This document shows, piece by piece, positions 52,706 through 63,366 of a DNA stretch of 64,000 nt. The translations under genes and the position numbers were made by a program. The DNA comes from Pontixanthobacter gangjinensis. GTDB lineage: Bacteria; Pseudomonadota; Alphaproteobacteria; Sphingomonadales; Sphingomonadaceae. The DNA lies in contig NZ_WTYS01000001.1 of NCBI RefSeq assembly GCF_009827545.1, positions 1,885,772-1,949,771 of the forward strand, read 5' to 3'. Position 1 is the first letter of the stretch, and every line of letters starts with the position of its first letter. The notes beneath the pieces are model-generated. The model was not told the origin of the DNA and ran no database searches. It was given only the letters and a program-made list of their open reading frames with translations.

Positions 52706-54523
52706 TTAGTGCCGCCCGAAAAGCTTCTCAACATCATCCATGCTGAGTTTCACCCATGTCGGACGGCCATGATTGCATTGCCCCGATCTCGGAGTGCGTT
52801 CCATTTCTCTGAGCAGCGCATTCATCTCCGCGACATTGAGCACGCGCCCTGCCCTGACCGATCCGTGACAAGCCATTGTCGCCAGTACTAGGTCGAGCTT
52901 CTCGCCGAGCAGGATAGCGTCCCCGTGTTTGGCGATGTCATCAGCAATGTCCTGCAGAAGTTTGTGCGGGTTGGCCTTGCCCAAGGCGTGCGGAACCGCG
53001 CGGACTAGCATTGCGTCGGGGCCGAAGCGTTCAAGAACCAGACCCAGTTCTGCCATTTTCGGGATGCCCTCCTCCAAACGGTCGCAATCGACTTCTTCCA
53101 ACTCGACCACTTCGGGCATCAGCAAAGCCTGGCTGCGTTTTAAGGCATCTTCGGCACCGGCGGCGCGCAGACGTTCGAGCACCAAACGCTCATGTGCGGC
53201 ATGCTGGTCGACAATCACCAGGCCATCTGCAGCCTCGGCCACGACATAGGTATTTGCGACTTGGCCGCGCGCGATGCCAAGCGGGAATTCCTCTGAGCCT
53301 TTGGGTAGTGGCTCGGCCATCTCCGCCCTGCCCTGCGGCGCGGCGAGCACTTCGCCTGTTTGAGCATTATATTCACGAGCGGATTCTGCAACGTATGATG
53401 GCCTGCTCTGCGCCCAGTCGCGGCCTTCGAAAATAGAGCGGAATGCTGGCGAGACTTCTTCGCGCGCGGGTTCGGATTGCCATCGCCCCATGGCGGCGGC
53501 GTCAGGTGATTGTGCGCTACGGCGGTCTCCGGTCCCAAGTGCTTTTCGTAAACCGGAGACAATGAAGCCGCGAACGGCTTGACTGTCGCGAAAGCGGACT
53601 TCGGTCTTGGCTGGATGGACGTTTACATCGACATCTTCGGCAGGAATTTCCAGGAACAGCGCCAGTACCGCGTGCCGATCGCGGGCAAGCATATCGGCAT
53701 AAGCGCCGCGCACTGCTCCGGTCAGCAGCCGGTCCTTAACCGGGCGGCCATTGACGAACAGATATTGATGGTCCGCCACGCCTCGATTGTAAGTAGGAAG
53801 GCCTGCAACCCCCGTCAGCCGCAAGCGCCCAGATGGCGTTTCGCGTTCCAGATTAATCGAAACCGCATTATTGGCCAATTCTCGCGCGACAATTTCGGCG
53901 ACCCGCATTTCGATGGTCTCACCCGCCTGGAGTGAGAAAACGCGGCGGTCGCCATGTTCGAAAGAAATCGCGATATCGCTCCGGGCCATTGCAAGGCGGC
54001 GGACAACATCCAGACAAGCGCCATATTCGCTGCGAGCGGTGCGTAGAAACTTGCGCCGCGCCGGGACTTTGCCAAATAGGTTTTCGACGCGAACACGGGT
54101 ACCAAGCGGCAAAGCTGCGGGCCCGTCCTCGACCAATTCGCCATGATCTGTGACTTTACGCCAGCCTTGCTTCGCATCCTTTGGGCGGCTTTCCAATGTA
54201 AACCGTGCTACGCTGGCAATCGATGGCAATGCTTCGCCGCGAAAACCAAGCGTGGAGACTTGTTCAATTGCCTCGTCGGGCAGTTTTGATGTGGCGTGAC
54301 GCTCCAATGCCAGCGCCATCTGTTCAGGCGACATGCCGCAGCCGTCATCGGTCACTTCAATCCGCGTAAGGCCGCCATCGATGATTTTCACAGTGATCCG
54401 CGCCGCACCCGAATCTATCGAATTTTCAACCAGCTCCTTCAGCGCCGCAGCTGGGCGTTCGACAACCTCACCCGCAGCAATTCGGTTGACCAAGGCTTCT
54501 GGAAGGCGGCGGATTTGCGGCAT
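52706..54523 (-). CDS. mutL: DNA mismatch repair protein MutL, endonuclease type
   Basis: 605 residues. N-terminal GHKL ATPase: NRIAAGEVVERPAAALKELVENSIDSGA, DDGCGMSPEQM, TLGFRGEALPSIASV. The C-terminal domain carries DQHAAHERLVLE, which matches the DQHA(x)2E(x)4E metal-binding endonuclease motif of MutL from organisms lacking MutH. Complete. Minus strand, divergent from mreB by 189 bp. Confidence 0.96.
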   Translation of the reverse strand: MPQIRRLPEALVNRIAAGEVVERPAAALKELVENSIDSGAARITVKIIDGGLTRIEVTDDGCGMSPEQMALALERHATSKLPDEAIEQVSTLGFRGEALPSIASVARFTLESRPKDAKQGWRKVTDHGELVEDGPAALPLGTRVRVENLFGKVPARRKFLRTARSEYGACLDVVRRLAMARSDIAISFEHGDRRVFSLQAGETIEMRVAEIVARELANNAVSINLERETPSGRLRLTGVAGLPTYNRGVADHQYLFVNGRPVKDRLLTGAVRGAYADMLARDRHAVLALFLEIPAEDVDVNVHPAKTEVRFRDSQAVRGFIVSGLRKALGTGDRRSAQSPDAAAMGRWQSEPAREEVSPAFRSIFEGRDWAQSRPSYVAESAREYNAQTGEVLAAPQGRAEMAEPLPKGSEEFPLGIARGQVANTYVVAEAADGLVIVDQHAAHERLVLERLRAAGAEDALKRSQALLMPEVVELEEVDCDRLEEGIPKMAELGLVLERFGPDAMLVRAVPHALGKANPHKLLQDIADDIAKHGDAILLGEKLDLVLATMACHGSVRAGRVLNVAEMNALLREMERTPRSGQCNHGRPTWVKLSMDDVEKLFGRH

Positions 54524-54595
54524 TTTTGAAGCCTAGCGGTGAAGCGCCGCGAATTCGAGGCCGATGGTGGAAAAAGCGGTGCAAGATACGCATAA

Positions 54596-55756
<1,161 letters not shown>

Positions 55757-55778
55757 CAGGCAAGAGGGGAGAAGCGGC

Positions 55779-56666
55779 ATGGCGTCGTCATCCCGGCGCT
55801 CCAGCTATTCGCGTAAAGCGCAATACGGGGTATTTACAGGATACGTTATAGCGGGAATTGGCGCTTTAATCGGCGCGGTCCTGCTTGGCCTTTCGCTGTG
55901 GCGGCCCGCAACATTCAGCGGCCCCCGCGGTGCAGCACAAGAGGTTTTACGGCCTGCTGGCGAAGCCGCGTCTGCCACCCGAAGCGGAGGGCAAGGGATT
56001 ATTGGATCCATCACCGGATATTACCGCGCTGGCACTCAGAATGCGGAACTCAAGAAAGAGGTTGAGATAGCCCGTATCCGGCTGGCCGAAGCAAAAGCGC
56101 TGGAGCAAGAAAACTCGCGACTAAAAGAGCTGCTCAATCTGACCAAGTCCGAGACACCCTCTGTCGCCACAGCGCGCTTAATCGGCTCGACCGCATCAAG
56201 CATTCGCCGTTTTGGCTACATAAGTGCGGGCAGCAATGATGGCGTAAAAATCGGGATGCCAGTTCGCGGCCCTCGCGGCGTAGTTGGGCGCATCCTCGAA
56301 ACATCACCCAATACATCGCGCATTCTGCTGCTGACCGATAGCCAAAGCGTTCTGCCCGTTCGTCTCGACCGGGAGAATGTCATCGCATTTGCGGAAGGGC
56401 GCGGCGATGGCTTGCTGCAAATCCGGCTAATCAATCTGGGCATCAACCCGCTCAAGAAGGGAGATGTGCTCGTCACAAGCGGCGCCGGCGGATATTACAA
56501 GCCCGGTATGGCTGTCGCGATTGTGGCCGAGGTAACAGATGACGGTGCCATTGGCCGTGTCATCAGCGATCCAGCAGCAACAGACTTCGTTTCGGTTGAG
56601 CCTATCTGGCAGCCGGACTCGGTTAAGGCAGCCGCACAATCGCCGGACATTGCGCTGCAACCCTGA
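55779..56666 (+). CDS. mreC: Rod shape-determining protein MreC
   Basis: 295 residues. Cytoplasmic N-terminus, one membrane span (VIAGIGALIGAVLLGLSLW, about 24-43), periplasmic coiled coil (NAELKKEVEIARIRLAEAKALEQENSRLKELLNL) and beta-barrel domain with SNDGVKIGMPVRGPRGVVGRI. Scaffold linking MreB to PBP2. 22 bp after mreB; stop overlaps the mreD start by one base. Confidence 0.95.
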   Translation: MASSSRRSSYSRKAQYGVFTGYVIAGIGALIGAVLLGLSLWRPATFSGPRGAAQEVLRPAGEAASATRSGGQGIIGSITGYYRAGTQNAELKKEVEIARIRLAEAKALEQENSRLKELLNLTKSETPSVATARLIGSTASSIRRFGYISAGSNDGVKIGMPVRGPRGVVGRILETSPNTSRILLLTDSQSVLPVRLDRENVIAFAEGRGDGLLQIRLINLGINPLKKGDVLVTSGAGGYYKPGMAVAIVAEVTDDGAIGRVISDPAATDFVSVEPIWQPDSVKAAAQSPDIALQP

Positions 56667-57229
56667 TGGACCAAATCAACCCGCATTCCCGAAGCGACGA
56701 ATATGGCAGCCGGATAAACCGTGCCCACTCTCCCTTTCTGGTTATCGCCATACCGATCTTATCGATCCTGCTTAGTTCAATCTTGCCAATGCTACCCATC
56801 GCAAGCGCAGTTCCTATCATGCCTCCACTTGGTCTTTTGTGTCTTTTGGCATGGCGGATCGTTCGGCCCGGATTGCTGCCTGTGTGGGTTGGTTTTCCTT
56901 TGGGCGCATTCGACGATTTGTTCAGTGGGCAACCATTTGGCAGCGCGATCCTGCTTTGGTCGATCTCAATGATAGCAATTGAAATTATTGAAGCGCGATT
57001 TCCTTGGAGGACATTTGTCCAGGATTGGCTGATGATTATCGCAATCATCATTTCATATTTGTTGGCAGCCGCGCTCTTTTCTGGAGCACCGATCACAGTT
57101 CACGGTCTGATCGCGCTTGGCCCACAGCTGTTGCTTTGCATCTTACTTTTCCCAATAATCGCGCGAATGATTGCCCGGCTCGACAGATTGCGGCTTAGAC
57201 GTTTCAAACGTATCGGAGTAATTCCCTGA
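56666..57229 (+). CDS. mreD: Rod shape-determining protein MreD
   Basis: 187 residues, about five to six membrane segments, preceded by a polar N-terminus. LPVWVGFPLGAFDDLFSGQPFGSAILLWSI is the family's recognisable central block. Overlaps mreC by one base (TGATG) and mrdA by one base, so tightly coupled. Confidence 0.92.
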   Translation: MDQINPHSRSDEYGSRINRAHSPFLVIAIPILSILLSSILPMLPIASAVPIMPPLGLLCLLAWRIVRPGLLPVWVGFPLGAFDDLFSGQPFGSAILLWSISMIAIEIIEARFPWRTFVQDWLMIIAIIISYLLAAALFSGAPITVHGLIALGPQLLLCILLFPIIARMIARLDRLRLRRFKRIGVIP

Positions 57230-59277
57230 TGTTTGGAGGTCGACGTTCTGCGCCAACAACGCCATCTTTGCTAGCTAATCGCTACAACCGCCGCAGCTTT
57301 GTGCTTGGTGGAGTTGGCGCGAGTATCGGTACTTTGCTCGCAGTACGAATGGGTTACATCGCGATTGCCGATAACGAGAAATACGCAACCGAATCCGAAA
57401 GTAATCGGGTCAATTTGACGCTGATACCGCCACGTCGAGGCTGGATTCTTGACCGCAACGGTGCCCCCCTCGCCTCCAACAGAGCCGATTTCCGGGTTGA
57501 TGTCATTCCTGAGCGACTTCCCGATGCAGTGCAGACAATTGAAACGTTGGGTAAGCTGCTCGATTATAATTCTGCGAAGATTCAAGATCTGAAAGATTCG
57601 ATTGAAAAGGCGCGCGGGTTCCAACCAGTCGAAATCGGCACGGGCCTATCCTTCGATCAATTTGCTGCAATTAGCGTGCGGCTCCCTGATTTGCCCGGAG
57701 TGGTCCCGCAACGGGGTTTCACGCGTTACTATCCGACCGGCGCATCGGTTGGGCATTTAATCGGTTATGTCGGGCCTGCATCCGCCGAGGAATACGAACT
57801 TGATCGCAATCCTCTGTTGGTCACCCCCGGTTACAAAATTGGCAAGGATGCGCTTGAGAAGCAATTCGAGCAAGAGTTACGGGGAACGCCCGGCGCACGC
57901 CGGGTCGAAGTGACTGCCAGCGGACGGATTGTCCGCGATCTCGATACCAGACAAGATGTGCAAGGTGCCCCGGTTAAACTTACAATAGACGGTCCGCTGC
58001 AAGATTACGCAGCGCGCCGGCTCGGCCTGGAATCGGGCTCGGTTGTGGTCATGGATACGCTTACCGGCGATCTGCTGTGCATGGCATCGATGCCAAGTTT
58101 CGATCCCAATTCCTTCTCCGATGGAATTGGCCGCGTCGAATATTCGATGCTAAGCGAGAACGAGCGTGTTCCGCTAAGAAATAAAGTTCTGAAAGGACTT
58201 TATCCGCCAGGCTCAACGGTAAAGCCAATGGTCGCCATGTCTTTCCTAAAGGCTGGGATTAGGCCCGATGAAACCGTTCAATGCCGTGGCGGCTTGAGAG
58301 TTGGCAATCGGGTTTTCGGCTGCTGGAAACGCAGTGGCCACGGTACCGTCGATATGGCCAAGGGCATCTATCAAAGCTGCGACGTCTATTTCTATCATTT
58401 CGCACAGCGTGTGGGGATGGACCCTATTGCAGCGATGGCGCGGCGTTATGGAATGGGACAAGAATTTCCGCTGCCGGTGACCAGCCAATTTTATGGGACC
58501 GTGCCCGATCCTGCATGGAAACTAGAAAAATACGGAAGCCCTTGGGCGACATTTGACACTGTCAACGCGACCATCGGACAAGGTTACATGCTGGCAAACC
58601 CGTTACAGCTTGCTGTAATGGCAACGCGGCTGGCGACCAGCAAACAAGTGATGCCTCGCTTGGTATTGAACGAGAAAGTCCCAGATTATGAATCGATGGG
58701 CGTAACCGAAGAACACAAGCTGGCAGTGCGCAAAGCCATGAGTGACGTGGTCAATGGGCCAGGCACCGCCGGGCGGGCGCGATTACCAATTCCCGACATA
58801 TTGATGGCTGGAAAAACCGGCACTGCGCAAGTGGTTTCGCTGAGCAAATCAGATGGTAAATCGGGTCCTTGGAAATATCGCGACCACGGTTTGTTCATCT
58901 TCTTCGCTCCGTTTGATAACCCGCGCTATGCCGGGGCGGTTGTTATCGAGCATGGAGGCGGCTCCGGTGCGGCCTACCCGATTGCCCGCGATGTCATGAC
59001 ATTCCTGTTCGATCCTGCGAAAGGTCTCGCCGCTCTGGAATTGCTGGAGAAGCAATGGGGCGGCACAGCGCAAGAACGGCTTGAAAAAAAATACGCGGCC
59101 TACGCCGCGCAAGCTGGCGAAGATATCCCGCCACAACCCAAACGCGACGAAGACATTTTCGCGCGGGTGGATGCAGAGGCAAGAGCCGCAGCGACGGCGC
59201 CAGTGGCACAAGCAACGGACGCAGCGATCAACCGCTCGACCAATGTCGATTCTATTTCCGGCGGAACTGAGGAATGA
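57229..59277 (+). CDS. mrdA: Penicillin-binding protein 2 (elongasome transpeptidase)
   Basis: 682 residues. SxxK Ser329-Thr-Val-Lys332 (PPGSTVKPMVAM), SxN-equivalent QSCDVYFYHF, KTG in MAGKTGTAQVVSL. N-terminal pedestal domain with PPRRGWILDRNGAPLASNRADFRVDVIPE. The membrane anchor is preceded by RRSFVLGG (residues 21-28), which resembles a twin-arginine motif. C-terminal Ala/Arg-rich tail after residue 610. Transpeptidase partner of RodA in side-wall synthesis. Its stop overlaps the mrdB start. Confidence 0.96.
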   Translation: MFGGRRSAPTTPSLLANRYNRRSFVLGGVGASIGTLLAVRMGYIAIADNEKYATESESNRVNLTLIPPRRGWILDRNGAPLASNRADFRVDVIPERLPDAVQTIETLGKLLDYNSAKIQDLKDSIEKARGFQPVEIGTGLSFDQFAAISVRLPDLPGVVPQRGFTRYYPTGASVGHLIGYVGPASAEEYELDRNPLLVTPGYKIGKDALEKQFEQELRGTPGARRVEVTASGRIVRDLDTRQDVQGAPVKLTIDGPLQDYAARRLGLESGSVVVMDTLTGDLLCMASMPSFDPNSFSDGIGRVEYSMLSENERVPLRNKVLKGLYPPGSTVKPMVAMSFLKAGIRPDETVQCRGGLRVGNRVFGCWKRSGHGTVDMAKGIYQSCDVYFYHFAQRVGMDPIAAMARRYGMGQEFPLPVTSQFYGTVPDPAWKLEKYGSPWATFDTVNATIGQGYMLANPLQLAVMATRLATSKQVMPRLVLNEKVPDYESMGVTEEHKLAVRKAMSDVVNGPGTAGRARLPIPDILMAGKTGTAQVVSLSKSDGKSGPWKYRDHGLFIFFAPFDNPRYAGAVVIEHGGGSGAAYPIARDVMTFLFDPAKGLAALELLEKQWGGTAQERLEKKYAAYAAQAGEDIPPQPKRDEDIFARVDAEARAAATAPVAQATDAAINRSTNVDSISGGTEE

Positions 59278-60389
59278 ATTCAATTATTCCGACCCCGGTC
59301 GCGCGCCAACCGTGGCAAATGCTGATACCACTTTTCCTGTTGGTCGCATTTGGAGCGGCTGTTCTTTATTCTGCGGCAGGTGGCGCATTTCAGCCCTTCG
59401 CGTCTTCCCACCTTTTGCGCTTTGCAGTCACTCTCGTGATGGCGTCGATCATGGTGCTTTTTTCGCGCAATTTTGTGAAAATGATGGCCTACCCCGCGTA
59501 TGGTGCAGTTTTGCTTCTGCTACTCGGCGTGGAGGCAATGGGTGCGATTGGAGGCGGGAGCCAGAGATGGCTCGAACTTGGCCCTCTTCGGATACAGCCC
59601 TCGGAATTGATGAAACCAGTTGTAGTGTTAGCATTGGCCAAGTTCTACGAGGGCTTGCCTAGCGGAATGATCGAAGGATGGCGGGCCATAATCCCAGCTG
59701 GCGGCCTTATCGCCCTGCCAGTGGGGCTAGTGTTGCTCCAACCTGATTTGGGAACTTCGCTTGCAATTGTATTCGGCGGTATAGTTGTGATGTTTCTTGC
59801 GGGCCTGCCGTTGCGCTGGTTCCTTGCAGGCGGAGCTGCTGCCGCTGTCGCCGCCCCGCTCGCATTTTTCTTCGGCCTGAAGGAATATCAGCAACGCCGC
59901 GTAACCACCTTTATGGATCCCGAAAGCGATCCACTGGGCGCTGGTTATCACATCACGCAATCAAAAATTGCAATTGGATCTGGCGGATTCTCGGGCAAAG
60001 GCTTTAACGAAGGTTCACAGAGCCATCTGAATTATCTTCCCGAACCGCATACAGACTTTGTATTCTCGACCATGGCGGAAGAATGGGGCTTCATCGGAGG
60101 CTTATTCGTTATCATCATGTTTGGCTTAATACTGCGTTGGGGACTTCGCGTTGCAAAAGCCGCGCCTGACCGGTTTTCCAAGTTACTCGCAGCAGGAATG
60201 GTCGCGACAATCTTCTTCTATGTCTGCATAAATTTGATGATGGTTATGGGACTCGCTCCGGTGGTTGGCATCCCGCTGCCATGGATGAGCCATGGCGGCT
60301 CGTCCATGATGACAAATATGATCTGCATCGGCACGCTAATGATGGTCAACCGGTGGAACCGCGAACACAACCGCGTCGGCTTAGAATAG
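59274..60389 (+). CDS. mrdB: Peptidoglycan glycosyltransferase RodA
   Basis: 371 residues, SEDS family with ten membrane segments. GGGSQRWLELGPLRIQPSELMKPVVVLALA, LLQPDLGTSLAIV and FSTMAEEWGFIGGLFVI are the SEDS signature loops, followed by GIPLPWMSHGGSSMM. Glycosyltransferase of the elongasome. ATGA overlap with mrdA. Confidence 0.97.
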   Translation: MNSIIPTPVARQPWQMLIPLFLLVAFGAAVLYSAAGGAFQPFASSHLLRFAVTLVMASIMVLFSRNFVKMMAYPAYGAVLLLLLGVEAMGAIGGGSQRWLELGPLRIQPSELMKPVVVLALAKFYEGLPSGMIEGWRAIIPAGGLIALPVGLVLLQPDLGTSLAIVFGGIVVMFLAGLPLRWFLAGGAAAAVAAPLAFFFGLKEYQQRRVTTFMDPESDPLGAGYHITQSKIAIGSGGFSGKGFNEGSQSHLNYLPEPHTDFVFSTMAEEWGFIGGLFVIIMFGLILRWGLRVAKAAPDRFSKLLAAGMVATIFFYVCINLMMVMGLAPVVGIPLPWMSHGGSSMMTNMICIGTLMMVNRWNREHNRVGLE

Positions 60390-60743
60390 CAAGCCATAGT
60401 CTTGGCTTTGGAGATCTGTAACCGGAACATAGTTACGGGTCAGAAGGGCCCGTAGTCATCAGCCTTGGCCGCGATCAGTCTGCTCCAATCGCATTAAAGA
60501 CTTCCCATAGAAAATACGACGCGGCAATTAGCTGATCTATACAAAAGCAACAGGTTGCAGACCGGTATGGCGCAACCCATTATCGTTCCGGCAGTCAGCA
60601 AGAAATGCTGTATGAAAACGCCTCATGTTCATGCGGTTATTAGCCATGCGACGATTTGGCTCTTTTAATCGGCAGTCGCCCCGCTATATGCGGCGCTCCG
60701 CAATCACAATGTTGATTCGCGAACCGCCGTTCAGTCGGCCGAT
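60390..60743. other. 354-bp intergenic region between mrdB and tRNA-Lys
   Basis: No gene found. A 6-bp hairpin AAGCCA/TGGCTT followed by TTTgg (60391-60409) directly after the mrdB stop may be a weak terminator. A second dyad TACGGG/CCCGTA lies at 60434-60454 and a near-dyad GCCCCGC/GCGGCGC precedes the tRNA. A 33-codon frame at 60567 has no supporting signals. Confidence 0.55.
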
Positions 60744-60819
<76 letters not shown>

Positions 60820-61088
60820 TAAATTCAATAACTTAGTGGATGATTGAAGGGAAATCTTTCAATCGAACCGGACATTGACCGGACGCATCAGTCAAAAACT
60901 TTATATGAGCGGATGGCTATTGGGTGCCATCCAAATTGCACCGAAGCAAAGTACCCCCATCGAATTGCTGCGAAGCTAGACCCCACCGGGGTGGCACCCC
61001 CCAATTCTGGCAAATGGGACCCAATCCCCCCTATTTACTATTCTGCGCGTCCGATGATCTACCGCCCAAAACACTTAAACCTTCCAAT

Positions 61089-61406
61089 TCAGTGAGGACA
61101 ATCTTGGCGGTTCACGCAAGTCGCCCCGGCGGCCATGCCTCTTGCAGCCCATTGTAGGAATAGAAATGCACCGAATGAAAATGCTCCTAAAAATTCGCCA
61201 TAGTTCTCACGGACCCAACCTGCTGCGATGAATGCAAAAACTACAGAAAACCCAGTAGTTAAGACCCAAGTGCCAACTTGGACTCCACCTGATTTCCAAA
61301 TACTCGGTGTTTGGAAAGAGTCTGTCATTTCATAGTAGATGCACATCCTGCCCCAAGTGCCCAAAACAAAGGCAAGTATGCCTGCGATTACCATCCAAAT
61401 GGTCAT
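61089..61406 (-). CDS. Small membrane protein, unknown
   Basis: 105 residues from the ATG at 61406 (MTIWMVIAGILAFVLG), which has GGGGAA 7 bases upstream. Three hydrophobic segments: residues 1-16, 44-64 (VGTWVLTTGFSVVFAFIAAGW) and 73-88. The C-terminus AARGMAAGATCVNRQDCPH holds two cysteines. Not recognised. It follows, on the same strand, the HGARG-type fragment and looks like part of accessory DNA behind the tRNA gene. Confidence 0.6.
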   Translation of the reverse strand: MTIWMVIAGILAFVLGTWGRMCIYYEMTDSFQTPSIWKSGGVQVGTWVLTTGFSVVFAFIAAGWVRENYGEFLGAFSFGAFLFLQWAARGMAAGATCVNRQDCPH

Positions 61407-61612
61407 AACGGTTCCCCTACCCCTTCGGTTTCCTGCCCGGCCACCTTGGCCCGGTTGCAAGCCCAAGTACGAAGGATGTCTGCTCCAATATCCTCAATTT
61501 TTGCAAGACTGCGGCTGCGCTCGGCCTTCGCCCCCTGCGTTTCTCGTCCGTGCTTATAGTTGGGGTGGGCGGTGCCCCGCTTAATGTTGTGCGCCAGCCT
61601 TGCACCGTGCAT
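61403..61612 (-). pseudogene. Fragment resembling phage-type CRMHGARG small proteins
   Basis: Frame starting MHGARLAHNIKRGTAHPNYKHG. In frame just upstream is GQRVCR, giving VCRMHGAR, the hallmark of short proteins found in alphaproteobacterial prophages and integrated elements (typically CRMHGARGGAPKG...NYRHG). The later part ETQGAKAERSRSLAKIE also fits. The upstream portion is replaced by multicopper-oxidase sequence on the other strand, so this is probably a truncated relic. The junction lies near 61612-61640. Confidence 0.45.
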
Positions 61613-62400
61613 CCGGCATACCCTTTGCCCATAGCAAGCCGGTCCAACGAATATTGATGGCCCCCGGTAATCGCGCCGAATTTATGGTCAAAGGCGGAGA
61701 TGCTGGAATCTACCGTCTGCGCGCTTTGCAATATGAACAAGGACACCCTGGCGGTGCGCGGCCCGAGAGGTTGCTCGCGACAATAAGCTCGTCCGGTCCA
61801 AGGCAAGATGATCCCATTCCGGGCAGGCTGGTCAATCCGCCCAAAATGCCCAACCAGCCCATTGCTCGCCGTCGAACGATCACCTTCAAAGGAGAGATTT
61901 CAGGCAATCATGAAATGCCAATGATGCATCATGAACCCGCTACTCCAAGAAAAATGCTCGGTATTACAGCGAATTGCGATGCGGCACCTGCTGCATGTGC
62001 ACCTAAGCAACCCATGACCGGAATGCCGCCGGTAAAATTTACCCTAGACGGAAAAGTCTTTGATCTCGATCGGATAGATCAACATGTCGTAGCTGGTACT
62101 GTCGAGGAATGGACCCTGGTTAATCTTGATGTGTTCCAGCATCCGTTCCACATCCATGTGAATCCGTTCCAAATTGTTGCGATGAACGGGCAGCCGGTCG
62201 ACGATCCGACCTGGTGGGATGTATTTCCGTTGCCGTCGAAAGGCAGTGTCACAATTCGCACTTACTTCCGGCCGGATATCACGGGCAAGACTGTCTATCA
62301 CTGCCACATTCTGCCGCACGAGGATAATGGGATGATGGCAAACGTCTTCATCCACCCGGAAGGGACAGAACTCGATGCCAAGGGGGAGCCAAGAACATGA
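61600..62400 (+). pseudogene. 5'-truncated multicopper oxidase
   Basis: About 266 residues encode only the second half of a multicopper oxidase: VQRILMAPGNRAEFMVKGG (middle cupredoxin), HPFHIHVNPFQIVAMNG, and the type 1/type 3 copper block YHCHILPHEDNGMM. The N-terminal cupredoxin with the first two HxH motifs is missing. The frame meets a TAA about 18 bases before the TTG at 61600 with no ribosome site, so it is almost certainly a remnant or non-functional. Recognisable oxidase sequence starts at about 61612 (SGIPFAHSKPV). Its stop overlaps the next gene (ATGA). Confidence 0.8.
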
Positions 62401-62888
62401 ATCGTGCACACCGCAACCGAATGCTTGCAGAAGCTATCGCTTTGGCAGGTCTGCTCGCCCTCCCCGGCAATGCAAGCGAAGTTTATAAAGCAAGTGGATC
62501 TGAACTTTCAGAACGGCAGCCATATATTTTCGTGCAGCAACACAATGGGAAACCAGGACAGAAAATCCGCAAGGGGTGGCCGATTCAAGTGCAATTGCCC
62601 GGTAATCCAGCAATTTGGACATTTGACGCTAAGCAAAGCCGGAATGTCGTACCGCTGGGTAAAACGCTGGTCTATTCGCCAGACCGGATTGACGGGATGG
62701 AGTCGTTATTCATTTTTGACCTTGCTTTAGAGCTGGATGCAGAGGCCGGGCAAATGGGTGAGATTGTCTATACGACCGATGATCCCCTGCCTTCGCTAAA
62801 CCGCGTTATCCCTAATCGGGTGTTCCGCGTGCAGTTCGAGATCATTGCGGATAAAAAGCCGGTTTCCCAATCCCGAACAGACCGCTAA
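62397..62888 (+). CDS. Exported protein downstream of the oxidase remnant, unknown
   Basis: 163 residues with a signal peptide ([19 protein letters not shown]). The rest is beta-rich ([36 protein letters not shown]) without a recognised family. ATG overlaps the multicopper oxidase stop (ATGA), so it was an operon partner of that enzyme, perhaps a periplasmic accessory. Whether it is still expressed after loss of the oxidase 5' end is doubtful. Confidence 0.6.
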   Translation: MNRAHRNRMLAEAIALAGLLALPGNASEVYKASGSELSERQPYIFVQQHNGKPGQKIRKGWPIQVQLPGNPAIWTFDAKQSRNVVPLGKTLVYSPDRIDGMESLFIFDLALELDAEAGQMGEIVYTTDDPLPSLNRVIPNRVFRVQFEIIADKKPVSQSRTDR

Positions 62889-62919
62889 GCGAGCCGCACA
62901 ATATTACCGGAGTTACCAA

Positions 62920-63342
62920 ATGGCGCGTTTTCTAATTGTCGAAGCCCGATTTTACGATGAGCTCAATGATATGCTGATTGCAGGCGCGCGTGCCGCTCTT
63001 GAAGAGGCCGGGCACGAGGTCGAAACATTGACCGTACCGGGCGCATTGGAAATTCCTGGCGCGATTGCTCTTGCCGCCGAAACCGATCACTATTCCGGTT
63101 TTGTTGCCATTGGCGTGGTTATCCGCGGTGAAACCTATCACTTTGAAATCGTCGCCGGTGAAAGCGCACGGGGTATTATGGCGCTGACAATGGATGGTAT
63201 TGCGATCGGCAACGGTATATTGACCGTCGAGAATGAAGAGCAAGCGCTCGTTCGCGCCGATTCCGCGCAAAAAGACAAGGGCGGCGAAGCGGCTAAGGCG
63301 GCACTGGCGATGCTCGACCTGCAGGCCAGATTCGCGAGTTAA
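62920..63342 (+). CDS. ribH: 6,7-dimethyl-8-ribityllumazine synthase
   Basis: 140 residues, penultimate step of riboflavin biosynthesis. [35 protein letters not shown] (catalytic His74) and [16 protein letters not shown] are diagnostic. Start at ATG 62920; ACCGGAG lies just upstream. No FMN riboswitch can be seen in the 31-bp gap before it. Convergent with eno. Confidence 0.96.
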   Translation: MARFLIVEARFYDELNDMLIAGARAALEEAGHEVETLTVPGALEIPGAIALAAETDHYSGFVAIGVVIRGETYHFEIVAGESARGIMALTMDGIAIGNGILTVENEEQALVRADSAQKDKGGEAAKAALAMLDLQARFAS

Positions 63343-63366
63343 GCCTCAGGCATCAATGCGCTCTTT

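Noticed and set aside
60567-60668. 33-codon frame upstream of tRNA-Lys
   Set aside because: No ribosome site, no family resemblance and not part of an operon.
60820-62900. Attachment-site direct repeat of the tRNA-Lys 3' end
   Set aside because: I looked for a second copy of the T-arm/acceptor sequence on the far side of the accessory patch and found none; the island claim rests on gene content only.
62889-62919. FMN riboswitch before ribH
   Set aside because: The gap is only 31 bp and lacks the RFN conserved blocks.
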